A stretch of DNA of 64,000 bases from Burkholderia glumae LMG 2196 = ATCC 33617 (GTDB lineage: Bacteria > Pseudomonadota > Gammaproteobacteria > Burkholderiales > Burkholderiaceae). Shown in pieces: positions 1 to 7,374 of this stretch. A program made the position numbers and the translations under genes. Within the stretch, counting starts at the first letter, position 1; the number at the start of each line of letters is the position of its first letter. Where the stretch lies: assembly GCF_000960995.1 (NCBI RefSeq), contig NZ_CP009434.1, positions 682,001 through 746,000 on the forward strand. The letters run 5' to 3'. Under the pieces are notes generated by a model that saw nothing but the letters and a program-made list of their open reading frames with translations, had not been told where the DNA came from and made no database searches.

Positions 1-639
1 CATACCGACGAGCTGATGGGGGCGGTGGTGGCGGCCGGCTCGGGCCTGCACACCGGCAAGCGGATCTCCCACTGCTTCCTGGTCGAATCGCCCGCCTACG
101 CGCGGCCTTTCATCCTGACCGATGCGGCGGTCAATATCGCCCCGGACCTGGCGCAAAAGGCCGCCATCACGCAGAACGCGATCGATCTGGCCCACACGCT
201 CGGCGTGGGATGCCCGCGGGTGGCCGTGCTGTGCGCGGTCGAGACGGTGAATCCGGCGATGCGGGCCACGCTCGATGCCGCCGCGCTGGCGAAGATGGCC
301 GAGCGCGGCCAGCTCGCGGGCGCCATCGTCGACGGCCCGCTGGCCTTCGACAACGCAGTATCGCGCCGTGCCGCGCTCGACAAGGGGATCGCTTCACCGG
401 TGGCCGGGCGCGCCGAGGTGCTGGTGGTGCCCGATATCGAAGCCGGCAACCTGCTCGCCAAGCAGCTCGAATACCTGGGCGGGGCGGCCAGCGCCGGCAT
501 CGTGCTGGGTGCGCGCGTGCCGATCGTGCTGACCAGCCGCGCCGACGGCGCCGCGGCTCGCATCGCCTCCTGTGCCCTGGCGATGTACCTGGCGCAGACG
601 CCCGGCCGCTCGCCGGCCGCGCTCGCCGAGGCGCCGTGA
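1..639 (+). CDS. phosphate acetyl/butyryltransferase family protein, C-terminal part
   Basis: The reading frame is open from base 1, so the true start lies left of the window; 212 residues are visible. The sequence has the PTA/PTB fold signatures, including LTDAAVNIAPDLAQKAAITQNA and a late GAIVDGPLAFDNAVS block. Family members swap phosphate and CoA on short acyl groups. In Burkholderia this type is often the C-terminal half of a MaoC-hydratase/PTA fusion, which cannot be checked here. Together with acetate kinase it would give substrate-level ATP when oxygen is short, which suits the neighbouring FNR and universal stress genes. It is convergent with the fnr-type gene. The stop codon sits inside a 9-bp tandem repeat. 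Confidence 0.8.
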   Translation, partial: HTDELMGAVVAAGSGLHTGKRISHCFLVESPAYARPFILTDAAVNIAPDLAQKAAITQNAIDLAHTLGVGCPRVAVLCAVETVNPAMRATLDAAALAKMAERGQLAGAIVDGPLAFDNAVSRRAALDKGIASPVAGRAEVLVVPDIEAGNLLAKQLEYLGGAASAGIVLGARVPIVLTSRADGAAARIASCALAMYLAQTPGRSPAALAEAP

Positions 640-668
640 GAGCTGTGAGCGCTGTGAGCGCCGTGAGC
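633..668. repeat. 9-bp tandem repeat, four units
   Basis: Four head-to-tail copies of GCYGTGAGM (units start at 633, 642, 651 and 660) cover the stop codon of the phosphotransacetylase-like gene at 637-639 and run into the intergenic gap. One unit equals three codons, so copy changes upstream of the stop would add residues in frame. Confidence 0.75.
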
Positions 669-816
669 GCCGCGGCGCGGCGATCCATCCGACATCCGGC
701 CGGCACCGGCAGGCGACGAGCCCGGCAGGAGCACCGCCGCTACCGGGCGGGCAGCCCGGCCGGCGGCCGGCGTGCCGCGGCGCTCGGCCAGCGGCGGCGC
801 CCGGCCGGCCCCGGCC

Positions 817-1593
817 TCAGATCTCGCGCAGCCGCTCGGCGTCGATGATGTAGATCTGCTTGCCGTTGGCCGCGACGATGCCGGTGCGCTGGAGCCGCGA
901 GAACATGCGGCTGACCGTTTCCAGCTTCAGGCCGAGGTAGCTGCCGATCTCGTCCCGGCTCATCCGCAGATTGAACTCCACTGACGAATAGCCGCGCGCG
1001 CGGTAACGCTCCGACAGGTTCAGCAGGAACGCGGCCACGCGCTGCTCCGCGGTCATCGTGCCGAGCAGCAGCAGCAGCGAGGATTCGCGCACGATCTCGC
1101 CGCTCAGGATCTGGTAGACGTGCTGCTGCAGCGCCTTGATCTCGTGGCAGATCTGATCGAGTCGCTCGAAGGGGATGATGCAGACGGTGCTGTCCTCGAG
1201 CGCGATGGCATCGCAGTTGTGCCGGCCGGCGTGGATGCCGTCCAGGCCGAGGGTATCGCCGATGATCTGGAAGCCGGTGATCTGCTCGTGTCCGTCGCGA
1301 TGCGTGACGACGGTCTTGGACGAGCCGGTGCGCACGGCGTAGATGCTGCGGAAGCGATCGCCGGCGCGATACAGCGTCTTGCCGCGGTGTATCAGGCGGG
1401 TCGTGCAAACCAGCGAATCGAGCTGCGCCAGCTCGGTTGCCGTCAGCCCGAGCGGCAGGCACGCCGGCCGCAGCGCGCAGGCGGAACAGCGCGCCTCGCC
1501 GCGCTGCGGCCAGTCGCGGCGCGACAGGGCCGGCGGGCGGCTGCCCGGCTCGCTCGGCGCACTGATGGTCCTATCCATGTGGCTGGGCATCAT
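817..1593 (-). CDS. fnr: FNR-type oxygen-sensing transcription regulator
   Basis: CRP/FNR family, 258 residues. An N-terminal Cys cluster (C36, C39, C45) and C138 repeat the E. coli FNR ligand spacing exactly (C20/C23/C29/C122: gaps 3, 6 and 93), so a 4Fe-4S oxygen sensor is expected. A cyclic-nucleotide-type beta barrel follows, then a C-terminal HTH whose recognition helix carries ETVSR, the E-xx-SR pattern that reads TTGA half sites. The open frame continues to 1716, but ATG 1593 (or 1590) has AGGAG just upstream and gives a normal family length. It is the obvious candidate to act on the five FNR-like promoters between 2.5 and 11.9 kb. Confidence 0.9.
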   Translation of the reverse strand: MMPSHMDRTISAPSEPGSRPPALSRRDWPQRGEARCSACALRPACLPLGLTATELAQLDSLVCTTRLIHRGKTLYRAGDRFRSIYAVRTGSSKTVVTHRDGHEQITGFQIIGDTLGLDGIHAGRHNCDAIALEDSTVCIIPFERLDQICHEIKALQQHVYQILSGEIVRESSLLLLLGTMTAEQRVAAFLLNLSERYRARGYSSVEFNLRMSRDEIGSYLGLKLETVSRMFSRLQRTGIVAANGKQIYIIDAERLREI

Positions 1594-1926
1594 TGGCTCC
1601 TGGGGAAGCGATGGGCAGCGCGCCGGGCTGCCCGCGCGCAAGCCTGCCGACCACGCGCGGCCGAGGCCCGGGGCGGGCCGCAACCGGTGATTGCGGTGAT
1701 TGCCCTCGCCGTTCAAAAGTATCGATCAGGCTGCGTCTGACGAAAATCGGCGACGCTTGAAGCGGGGGTAGGAACCACAGAAGTGCTGTAGGCGATTTCC
1801 TACAGGCAGGCGGGGCGCGCCGTGCGCCGGGCCCTATCGTCTGCGGAATCGAGGCCGGTCCGCCGGCGGCCTGGCCGCCGGCAGCCACCGCCGAAACGGC
1901 GTGAGCCCGGGCGCGATGCCCTGGCT
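1594..1926. other. intergenic region between fnr and a usp gene
   Basis: No gene is supported here. A perfect 7-bp inverted repeat (CTGTAGG, 6-nt loop, CCTACAG) lies at 1786-1805, about 120 bp past the usp stop and about 190 bp before the fnr start. It could be a terminator stem without a T tract or an operator. Confidence 0.4.
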
Positions 1927-2424
1927 TCAGGCGCCAGCCGAGGCAGGGCCGCTCGCGCCGAGCGGCGCCGGCGCGCCGCCATGCGCGGGCATCACCAGCA
2001 CCGGGCAAGCCGCGCCGCGCAGCACGCGCTCCGCGATGCTGCCCAGCATCAGGCGGGCCAGACCGTGCCGGCCCTGCGTGCCGATCACGATCAGATCGGC
2101 GCGCAGTTGCTGCGCGGTCGACAGCAGGCGCTTGGCGACATCGTCGCAGAGCGATCCGGTCGATACCAGCCTGGTGGCGCCGGCAATGCCGAACTGCGCC
2201 ATCCTCGCCCGGGCGCCCTCGAGAATCCGCTCGCCCGAACGGCGTGCCGCGCGCGCCGCCAGTGTGGGTTCGAAATCGGGAATCTCGAAGGCATAGGCCG
2301 GGATCTCGATCACGTGGACGGCATGGAGCACGGCGTGGGTCTCGCGCGCGATGGCCAGCGCGGCGTCGAGCGCGTGGGATGCCGTCTTGCCGCCGTCCAT
2401 GGCGACCAGGATGTCCGAATACAT
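1927..2424 (-). CDS. universal stress protein, single domain
   Basis: 165-residue UspA-family protein. It begins MYSDILVAMDG and ends with the ATP-binding signature GTQGRHGLARLMLGS (G-2x-G-9x-G-S). The start ATG at 2424 is preceded by AAGGAG. Proteins of this fold bind ATP and help cells survive anoxia, starvation or oxidative stress; the precise role is unknown. Transcription probably starts from the FNR-type promoter at 2522-2562, which is back to back with the phbB promoter. The C-terminal tail after CPVLVMPA is Gly/Ala/Pro-rich and probably disordered. Confidence 0.9.
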   Translation of the reverse strand: MYSDILVAMDGGKTASHALDAALAIARETHAVLHAVHVIEIPAYAFEIPDFEPTLAARAARRSGERILEGARARMAQFGIAGATRLVSTGSLCDDVAKRLLSTAQQLRADLIVIGTQGRHGLARLMLGSIAERVLRGAACPVLVMPAHGGAPAPLGASGPASAGA

Positions 2425-2521
2425 TTGAGACTCCTTAGGGATCGGTTGACGGCACCGCGAGGGTTCGCCCCGCCCTGGCCGGCTGCGCGCCGCGCCGGCG
2501 CGGCGGGCGCCCGTGCCACGC

Positions 2522-2562
2522 AGTCTAGAAACGGGCGCCGCCGGCCGGCTGACCCAGGTCAA
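2522..2562 (-). promoter_or_regulatory. FNR-type class II promoter for the usp gene
   Basis: Palindrome CTGAC-CCAG-GTCAA at 2549-2562 (one mismatch from TTGAC-N4-GTCAA), then 21 bp, then -10 hexamer TAGACT (2527 to 2522 on the minus strand). The site centre falls near -41 from the predicted start, the usual class II activator position. Confidence 0.65.
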
Positions 2563-2604
2563 GCGCGCCCGGCTCGCCCGATGTCCCGGCGCCGCGAAGG
2601 GCGC

Positions 2605-2645
2605 TTGATCACGATCAATGGCGGTAGGCCAACCGGGCCTAGAGT
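2605..2645 (+). promoter_or_regulatory. FNR-type class II promoter for phbB
   Basis: A perfect consensus FNR box TTGAT-CACG-ATCAA at 2605-2618, 21 bp, then -10 hexamer TAGAGT at 2640-2645. The predicted start is about 28 bp before the phbB ATG. Of the five promoters of this design it is the only one with full TTGAT/ATCAA half sites. Confidence 0.8.
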
Positions 2646-2679
2646 CGGGTTCGGCAGACACCACGCGACAGGAGTCGAC

Positions 2680-3429
2680 ATGCATGCCAATGGACGTATC
2701 GCCTTCGTCACGGGAGGCATGGGCGGGCTGGGCAGCGCGATCAGCCGGAAGCTGTCCGACGCCGGCTTCACGGTGGCGATGTCGTACTCGACGCGCAACG
2801 ATCACGTCGCGGCCTGGTTGTGCGCCGAGCGCGACGCGGGGCACGTGTATCGCGCCTTCGAGCTGGACGTCGGCGATTACGACTCCTGCCAGCGCTGCGC
2901 GCGGCAGGTGAACGACGCCTATGGACACGTCGACGTGCTGGTCAACAACGCGGGCATCACGCGCGATGCCGTGTTCTCGAAGATGACGAAACCGGAGTGG
3001 GACGAGGTGATGCACACCGATCTGGACGGCATCTTCAACGTCACCAAGCCGTTCATCGGATCGATGGTGTCGCGCGGCTTCGGGCGGGTGATCAATGTCG
3101 GGTCGGTCAACGGCATGCGCGGCGCCTTCGGCCAGACCAACTATTCGGCGGCCAAGGCCGGCGTGCATGGCTTCACGATGGCGCTGGCGCGCGAGGTGGC
3201 CCGGCACGGCGTCACCGTCAATACCGTGTCGCCGGGCTATCTGGCCACGCATATGGTGGAGGCCATGCCCAAGGAGGTACTGGAGACGCGCGTCCTGCCG
3301 CAGATCCCGGTGGGCCGGCTCGGCAAGCCCGAGGAGGTGGCGGCGCTGATCGCGTTCCTGTGCTCGGCCGAGGCGGCCTTCATCACCGGCGCCGAGATCG
3401 CCATCAACGGCGGGATGCAGATGCAATGA
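2680..3429 (+). CDS. phbB: acetoacetyl-CoA reductase
   Basis: 249-residue short-chain dehydrogenase that reduces acetoacetyl-CoA to (R)-3-hydroxybutyryl-CoA with NADPH, the second step of polyhydroxybutyrate synthesis. Visible are the cofactor motif VTGGMGGLG near residue 9, NNAG, the catalytic Ser in INVGSVNG, the YSAAK Tyr/Lys pair, and a C-terminus ending INGGMQMQ. ATG 2680 follows ACAGGAG. FNR control and usp neighbours suggest PHB synthesis used as an electron sink at low oxygen. The stop overlaps the next gene (ATGA), so the two are translationally coupled. Confidence 0.93.
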   Translation: MHANGRIAFVTGGMGGLGSAISRKLSDAGFTVAMSYSTRNDHVAAWLCAERDAGHVYRAFELDVGDYDSCQRCARQVNDAYGHVDVLVNNAGITRDAVFSKMTKPEWDEVMHTDLDGIFNVTKPFIGSMVSRGFGRVINVGSVNGMRGAFGQTNYSAAKAGVHGFTMALAREVARHGVTVNTVSPGYLATHMVEAMPKEVLETRVLPQIPVGRLGKPEEVAALIAFLCSAEAAFITGAEIAINGGMQMQ

Positions 3430-3941
3430 TGACCGCCGTCGGCTCCGCGCGGCCGCCGGCCGGCGGCGCCATGCGGGACTCGTTCGGGGGCTCGCTGATC
3501 CTGGTCGCGCTCGACGGCAGCCCCGGTTCCGACTTCGCGTTCAACGAGGCCTTCGCGTTGGCCTCGCTGGCCAAGGCACGCCTGTGCGCACTCTGCGTCG
3601 TCGAGCGCGCCTCGCGCCCGGTCGATCCGGCGTTGCCGTTCGCCGAGCAGGATACCGGCCGGCCGGGCCCGCAGGTGGTGGCGCGCGCGCTCTCGCGCGC
3701 GCGGCAGATCTGCGCGACCTACGAGATACCCTGCACCGTGCAAACGGTGGATTCCTGCGGCGACGGGGTGGCGGCCACGATCGTGCGCGTGGCCGCCGAG
3801 CAGGACGCTGGCTTGATCGTGATGGGAACGCGTGGGGCGAGCGGGCTGCGCCGCTACTGGCTCGGTAGTGTCGCCGAGCAGGTGATGCGCATTGCGCCCT
3901 GCCCCGTGCTGCTCGCCCGCGCGCCGCACGGACTCGCTTAG
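3426..3941 (+). CDS. universal stress protein, single domain
   Basis: 171 residues if the start is the ATG overlapping the phbB stop; in-frame ATGs at 3429 and 3471 are alternatives, and the last gives the more usual short N-terminus before LILVALDGS. ATP-binding signature GTRGASGLRRYWLGS near the C-terminus. Coupled to phbB, so it should share the FNR promoter at 2605-2645. Confidence 0.88.
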   Translation: MMTAVGSARPPAGGAMRDSFGGSLILVALDGSPGSDFAFNEAFALASLAKARLCALCVVERASRPVDPALPFAEQDTGRPGPQVVARALSRARQICATYEIPCTVQTVDSCGDGVAATIVRVAAEQDAGLIVMGTRGASGLRRYWLGSVAEQVMRIAPCPVLLARAPHGLA

Positions 3942-4106
3942 CCGGCCACGGCAAGCGGGCCAGGGCTGGCCGCCGCATGCGTCATGGCGCGGCCGGCCGC
4001 CAGCCGGCCGGCGTCGGGCGGCCGGCCGCACGTGCCGGCGTGGCCGGCACCGCCGCGCCAGGCACGCCGGTGCCGGGCCGGGCCCTTATCGATAACGAGG
4101 TGAGTC

Positions 4107-4595
4107 ATGTATCGAACCATCATGGCGGCGGTGGACGGCAGCGAATGCTCGACACGCGCGCTCGACGAGGCGATCCGCATGGCCCGGCTGACGCAGGGGC
4201 GGGTCTTCGCCGTGCATGTGATCGACAAGGCGCAGGTGTTCCTGTACGCCGGATGCGACGACCCTGCCGGCACGCTCGCGGGGTTGCGCGAGGCCGGCCG
4301 CCGGATTCTCGAGCGCGCGCGTGAGGCCCTGCGCGAGGCCGGCGCCGACGGCGAGGCGCTCGCGATCGAGACGCACGATGTCGGCGAGGACGTGCCGTCA
4401 TGCCTGCAGCGCGAGGCCGTGGCGCTCGGCGCGGAGCTGGTGGTAATGGGCACGCATGGTCGGCGCGGCCTGGCGCGGGCGGTGCTCGGCAGCGTGGCCG
4501 AGCGCTTCGTGAGGCAGGCCACGCTGCCGGTGATGGTCGCGCGCGACGCCCGAGGCCGGGACGGAATCGATGACGACACGCCCGAGCGGCCCTGA
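4107..4595 (+). CDS. universal stress protein, single domain
   Basis: 162 residues. MYRTIMAAVDGSECSTRA at the N-terminus and GTHGRRGLARAVLGS near the end mark an ATP-binding UspA domain. GAGGTGA precedes the ATG. No FNR-type box is seen in the 165-bp gap upstream, so expression may come by read-through from phbB-usp. The 3' end overlaps the next small gene by 26 bp. Confidence 0.88.
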   Translation: MYRTIMAAVDGSECSTRALDEAIRMARLTQGRVFAVHVIDKAQVFLYAGCDDPAGTLAGLREAGRRILERAREALREAGADGEALAIETHDVGEDVPSCLQREAVALGAELVVMGTHGRRGLARAVLGSVAERFVRQATLPVMVARDARGRDGIDDDTPERP

Positions 4596-4794
4596 TACGC
4601 GCGACCGCAAAGCCGGCCGGACGCCGGTCGTCTGCGCGACGTTCGCGGTGTTCGGCGCGCTCGCGGGCCTGGGCATGCTGCTCGACGGCCTGCTGTACGG
4701 GCGTGCCGACGAATGGCAGGCGGGCGCCGCCCTGCTCGTGGCGGGCATCGCGGCGGCGGTGGTGGCGCTGAATTGGCGTCCGCCGCGGCGCTGA
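4570..4794 (+). CDS. small two-helix membrane protein
   Basis: 74 residues, overlapping the end of the usp gene in another frame. A charged N-terminus is followed by two hydrophobic segments (about residues 20-42 and 50-67) separated by GRADEW, and a basic tail (RPPRR). I recognise no family. The overlap and the helices favour a real gene. Confidence 0.5.
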   Translation: MTTRPSGPDTRDRKAGRTPVVCATFAVFGALAGLGMLLDGLLYGRADEWQAGAALLVAGIAAAVVALNWRPPRR

Positions 4795-4846
4795 CCCGAG
4801 GCGGCGGCTGCCCCCGGCCTGCCGCAACCGGCGCCGCGGCCCGCGA

Positions 4847-4887
4847 TTGACTCACGTCAATCGAGAATCGCAGCGACTTCCTAGAGT
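4847..4887 (+). promoter_or_regulatory. FNR-type class II promoter for the BON-domain gene
   Basis: Palindrome TTGAC-TCAC-GTCAA at 4847-4860, 21 bp, then -10 hexamer TAGAGT at 4882-4887, with the same spacing as the other four. The start codon it serves is the GTG at 4971. Confidence 0.75.
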
Positions 4888-4970
4888 GGCCCTGCGCGGG
4901 CGCTCGCCCACCCGCTTCGGAAAGCTGACCATTCATGCGGCGCTGATGCCGCGCTATCGGGAGAGACGAG

Positions 4971-5621
4971 GTGAAAAGCGACGAACAGTTGAAGCGCGAC
5001 GTCGAGGAGGAACTGGCGGCGGATCCGGCGATTCATGGCAGCCTCTGGCGCGTCAGGGTGGTCAACGCGGTCGTGGAGCTGTCGGGTCACCCCACCAGCT
5101 ATGCGAGCAAGCTGGCGGCGGAGCGGGCGGTGCAGCGCGTGTCGGGGGTGCGGGCCCTGGTGTCGGAGCTGGACGTGCGGCTGCCCGACGGCGAGCGGCG
5201 CGACGATCTCGAACTCGCCCAGGCGGTGCGTTCGATCCTGCACTGGACCGTCGGCACCCACGGCGATGCGATTCACGCACAGGTCGAGCACGGTTGGGTC
5301 ACGCTGACGGGCCGGGTCGATTGGGCCTACCAGAGCCATGTCGCCCTGCGCGCGATCTCGCAGATGCGCGGCGTGCTGGGCGTGTCCGACCGGATCGAGA
5401 TTCTCGGCGATGTCGGCGCGGACGAGATCGGCACGAACATCCGCCGCGCGCTGGAGCGGCACGCACAGCGCGAGGCTCGGCATATCGAGGTGAGCGTGAA
5501 GGACGGCATGGTCACGCTGAGCGGCAAGGTCGGCTCCCACGCCGAGCGCAGGGCCGCACGCGGTGCCGCCTGGTCCGCGCGCGGGGTGCGCGCGGTGGTC
5601 GATGAACTGACCGTCCGATGA
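4971..5621 (+). CDS. triple BON-domain protein
   Basis: 216 residues with three BON repeats (roughly residues 5-70, 78-145 and 148-215). Each has the pattern of a hydrophobic strand, a V-x-L-x-G turn (VVELSGHP, VTLTGRVD, VTLSGKVG) and a helix. BON domains bind phospholipid or glycan surfaces; OsmY is the known periplasmic example, but no signal peptide is visible here, so this one is probably cytoplasmic. The start is GTG 4971 after GGGAGAG. It is FNR-promoted and likely co-transcribed with the next gene. Confidence 0.85.
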   Translation: MKSDEQLKRDVEEELAADPAIHGSLWRVRVVNAVVELSGHPTSYASKLAAERAVQRVSGVRALVSELDVRLPDGERRDDLELAQAVRSILHWTVGTHGDAIHAQVEHGWVTLTGRVDWAYQSHVALRAISQMRGVLGVSDRIEILGDVGADEIGTNIRRALERHAQREARHIEVSVKDGMVTLSGKVGSHAERRAARGAAWSARGVRAVVDELTVR

Positions 5622-5740
5622 TGCCGGGGCGACCTGCGCGGATCGCGGCGCGCGCGCGGCCGGCAGTCGCGCGGCGCCGGCGAAGCGGGGCCGCGCGCCG
5701 GGACGGACCGGCAAGGGGCCTGGACGCGGGGGAGCGCGCG

Positions 5741-6103
5741 ATGGGCATGCGCATGCAGATCGCCTATTTCGGTTTTGCCGGCTCCGCCCGGCTGGAGGCC
5801 GAGGCAGCCATCCAGTCGAGGCGGCTGGAGCGCTTCGGCGCGCGCTGGTCCGGCTGCTACCTCGCGATCGAATCATGTAGCCGGCACGCCGTCCACACCG
5901 GCTTCGACGTGCGGCTCGATCTGATCGGCCGCGATGGCCGGCTGCTGCCCTTGCCGCACGTGGCCGGACCGGACCCGGTGGCGGCACTGCGGTGCGCCTT
6001 CGACGGCGCCGTGCAGCGGCTGCGCGAAACCGAGGCCGGCCGGCCCGACGGACCGCCGCCGCCGGATGGCGGCGACAAGCCCGTCAGCGTTCCTGACCGG
6101 TGA
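5741..6103 (+). CDS. HPF/RaiA-like ribosome-associated protein
   Basis: 120 residues from ATG 5741, chosen because GGGGGAG lies 7 bp upstream; the open frame reaches back to 5618 through low-complexity Arg/Ala sequence. The core (QIAYFGF, an amphipathic helix ending LERFGARW, ESCSRHAVHTGFDVRLDLIG, then DPVAALRCAFDGAVQRL) follows the beta-alpha-beta-beta-beta-alpha order of ribosome hibernation factors, but it is divergent. Such proteins idle ribosomes when energy is low, which fits an anoxia locus. It overlaps the convergent gene on the other strand by 20 bp. Confidence 0.6.
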   Translation: MGMRMQIAYFGFAGSARLEAEAAIQSRRLERFGARWSGCYLAIESCSRHAVHTGFDVRLDLIGRDGRLLPLPHVAGPDPVAALRCAFDGAVQRLRETEAGRPDGPPPPDGGDKPVSVPDR

Positions 6104-6455
6104 ACACTTCGTGCTCGGCGCAGGGGCTCGAACGGTCGATGCACTGAGCCCGCCAGGTACCGGCCACGGGCGCCGCGCCCGGCTGCGGCCACCAGCGGGC
6201 GGGTCCGCCCTGGCCCTCGGCGGGCCCGCGGCCGGCCGCGAAATCGAAATCCTCGAGCAGGCAGCAGGTGTCGCAGCCGTCTTGATTCGTCATCCGGATG
6301 CCGTGCCCCTCGACGGCCACCCGACCCCAGACCGGCAGGTCAATGCCGGCGTGGCCTTCACGCGACCAGCGCGCGGTGGCGGTGTCGATCCAGACGATGG
6401 CATAGGCGTGTGCCTCGGGACCGTCGAGGCCGTCGAGATGCAGGGTGATTCGCAC
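6084..6455 (-). CDS. Burkholderia-type hypothetical protein (DUF3564-like)
   Basis: 123 residues from GTG 6455, which has CAGGAG about 6 bp upstream; the frame is open to 6596 but that extension is low-complexity. Features include RITLHLDGLDG, a Trp-rich segment (IVWIDTATARWSREGH), a GCDTCCLLEDFDF Cys cluster and a C-terminal AGTWRAQCIDR. It resembles, from memory, the Burkholderia family DUF3564; no function is known. Its own FNR-type promoter lies at 6608-6648. Confidence 0.6.
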   Translation of the reverse strand: MRITLHLDGLDGPEAHAYAIVWIDTATARWSREGHAGIDLPVWGRVAVEGHGIRMTNQDGCDTCCLLEDFDFAAGRGPAEGQGGPARWWPQPGAAPVAGTWRAQCIDRSSPCAEHEVFTGQER

Positions 6456-6607
6456 GATGCGCTCCTGATCGAGGTGGGACCTCGCTCGCGAGGACGCTCG
6501 CGCCGGCCCGACGCGGCGCCGGTTTCGGCGGCCATCGGGGCGCGAGCCCTCGGCCGGCGCGGGATGGGCATGGTCGCGGCGCCGGCCTTCGGGCAAGAGA
6601 TCGGCCC

Positions 6608-6648
6608 AGTCTAGGTGGCGCTGCGCCGCGACGATTGACCAGGGTCAA
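6608..6648 (-). promoter_or_regulatory. FNR-type class II promoter for the DUF3564-like gene
   Basis: Palindrome TTGAC-CAGG-GTCAA at 6635-6648, 21 bp, then -10 hexamer TAGACT read on the minus strand (6613 to 6608). Same spacing as the four other boxes. Confidence 0.75.
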
Positions 6649-6729
6649 AGGCGGGCGCCGCAGGGAGCCGGCCGGACCGGCGGGCGGCGCACAGGCACCA
6701 CGCGCCACGGGCGGCGCGGGGCGCGCGTG

Positions 6730-7374
6730 TCAGACGTCGAGCTGATCGTCGAACAGCTTGTGCCGGATGGCGTAACGCACCAGCGCGGCCTCGTGTGGCA
6801 GCTTCATCTTTTCGAGGATGCGCGTCTTGTAGGTGCTCACGGTCTTGACGCTCAGGCCGAGCGCATGTGCGATCTCGCACACCGTGCAGCCCGCCGCGAT
6901 GCGCCGGAACACGTCGATTTCGCGACCGGACAGGCGCTGGTCCGGCAGGGTATCGAGACGTTCGTTGAGGCTTTGGGCAAGGCGCTCGGCCATCGCCAGG
7001 CTCACATAGACGCCGCCGGCGGCGATTCTGGCCAGTGCATCGACCAGTTCGGTGCTGGCGCTTTCCTTGGTCATGTATCCCGACGCGCCGGCGCGGAACA
7101 CCCGCACCGCGTATTGCTGCTCGGCATGCATGGTCAGCACCAGGATGCGCAGCGCCGGCGCTTCCTGCCTGATCTTGCCGATCAGCTCGACGCCGCCGCC
7201 CGGCATGGAGAGGTCGAGCACCAGCAGCTGCGCGCCGGTGCCGCGCACCAGCGCGAGCGTGGCGGGGCCGTCCGCCGCCTCGCCCGCCACCTGGAAGCCG
7301 CTGGTGTTCTGCAGGATGTAGCGCAAGCCGTCGCGCACCATGGCGTGGTCGTCCGCGAGAAGCACCTCGATCAT
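6730..7374 (-). CDS. NarL/LuxR-type response regulator
   Basis: 214 residues. Receiver domain with the acidic pocket LLADDH, phospho-acceptor D54 in LVLDLSMPGG, and the switch Lys in GYMTKES, followed by a C-terminal LuxR HTH (about residues 148-205: LSGREIDVFRRIAAGCTVCEIA, LGLSVKTVSTYKTRI). Its ATG overlaps the kinase stop (ATGA), a clear kinase/regulator pair. It is the last gene of a run of five minus-strand genes that begins at the FNR promoter at 11900-11940. Confidence 0.92.
   Translation of the reverse strand: MIEVLLADDHAMVRDGLRYILQNTSGFQVAGEAADGPATLALVRGTGAQLLVLDLSMPGGGVELIGKIRQEAPALRILVLTMHAEQQYAVRVFRAGASGYMTKESASTELVDALARIAAGGVYVSLAMAERLAQSLNERLDTLPDQRLSGREIDVFRRIAAGCTVCEIAHALGLSVKTVSTYKTRILEKMKLPHEAALVRYAIRHKLFDDQLDV

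Noticed and set aside
1927..3426. 499-codon minus-strand frame running through phbB into the usp gene
   Set aside because: Only the last 165 residues, from the ATG at 2424, make a Usp domain; the rest is antisense to phbB.
3942..4106. GC-rich self-complementary stretch after the usp gene as a terminator
   Set aside because: Many overlapping GGCC/CCGG pairings but no defined stem-loop and no T tract.
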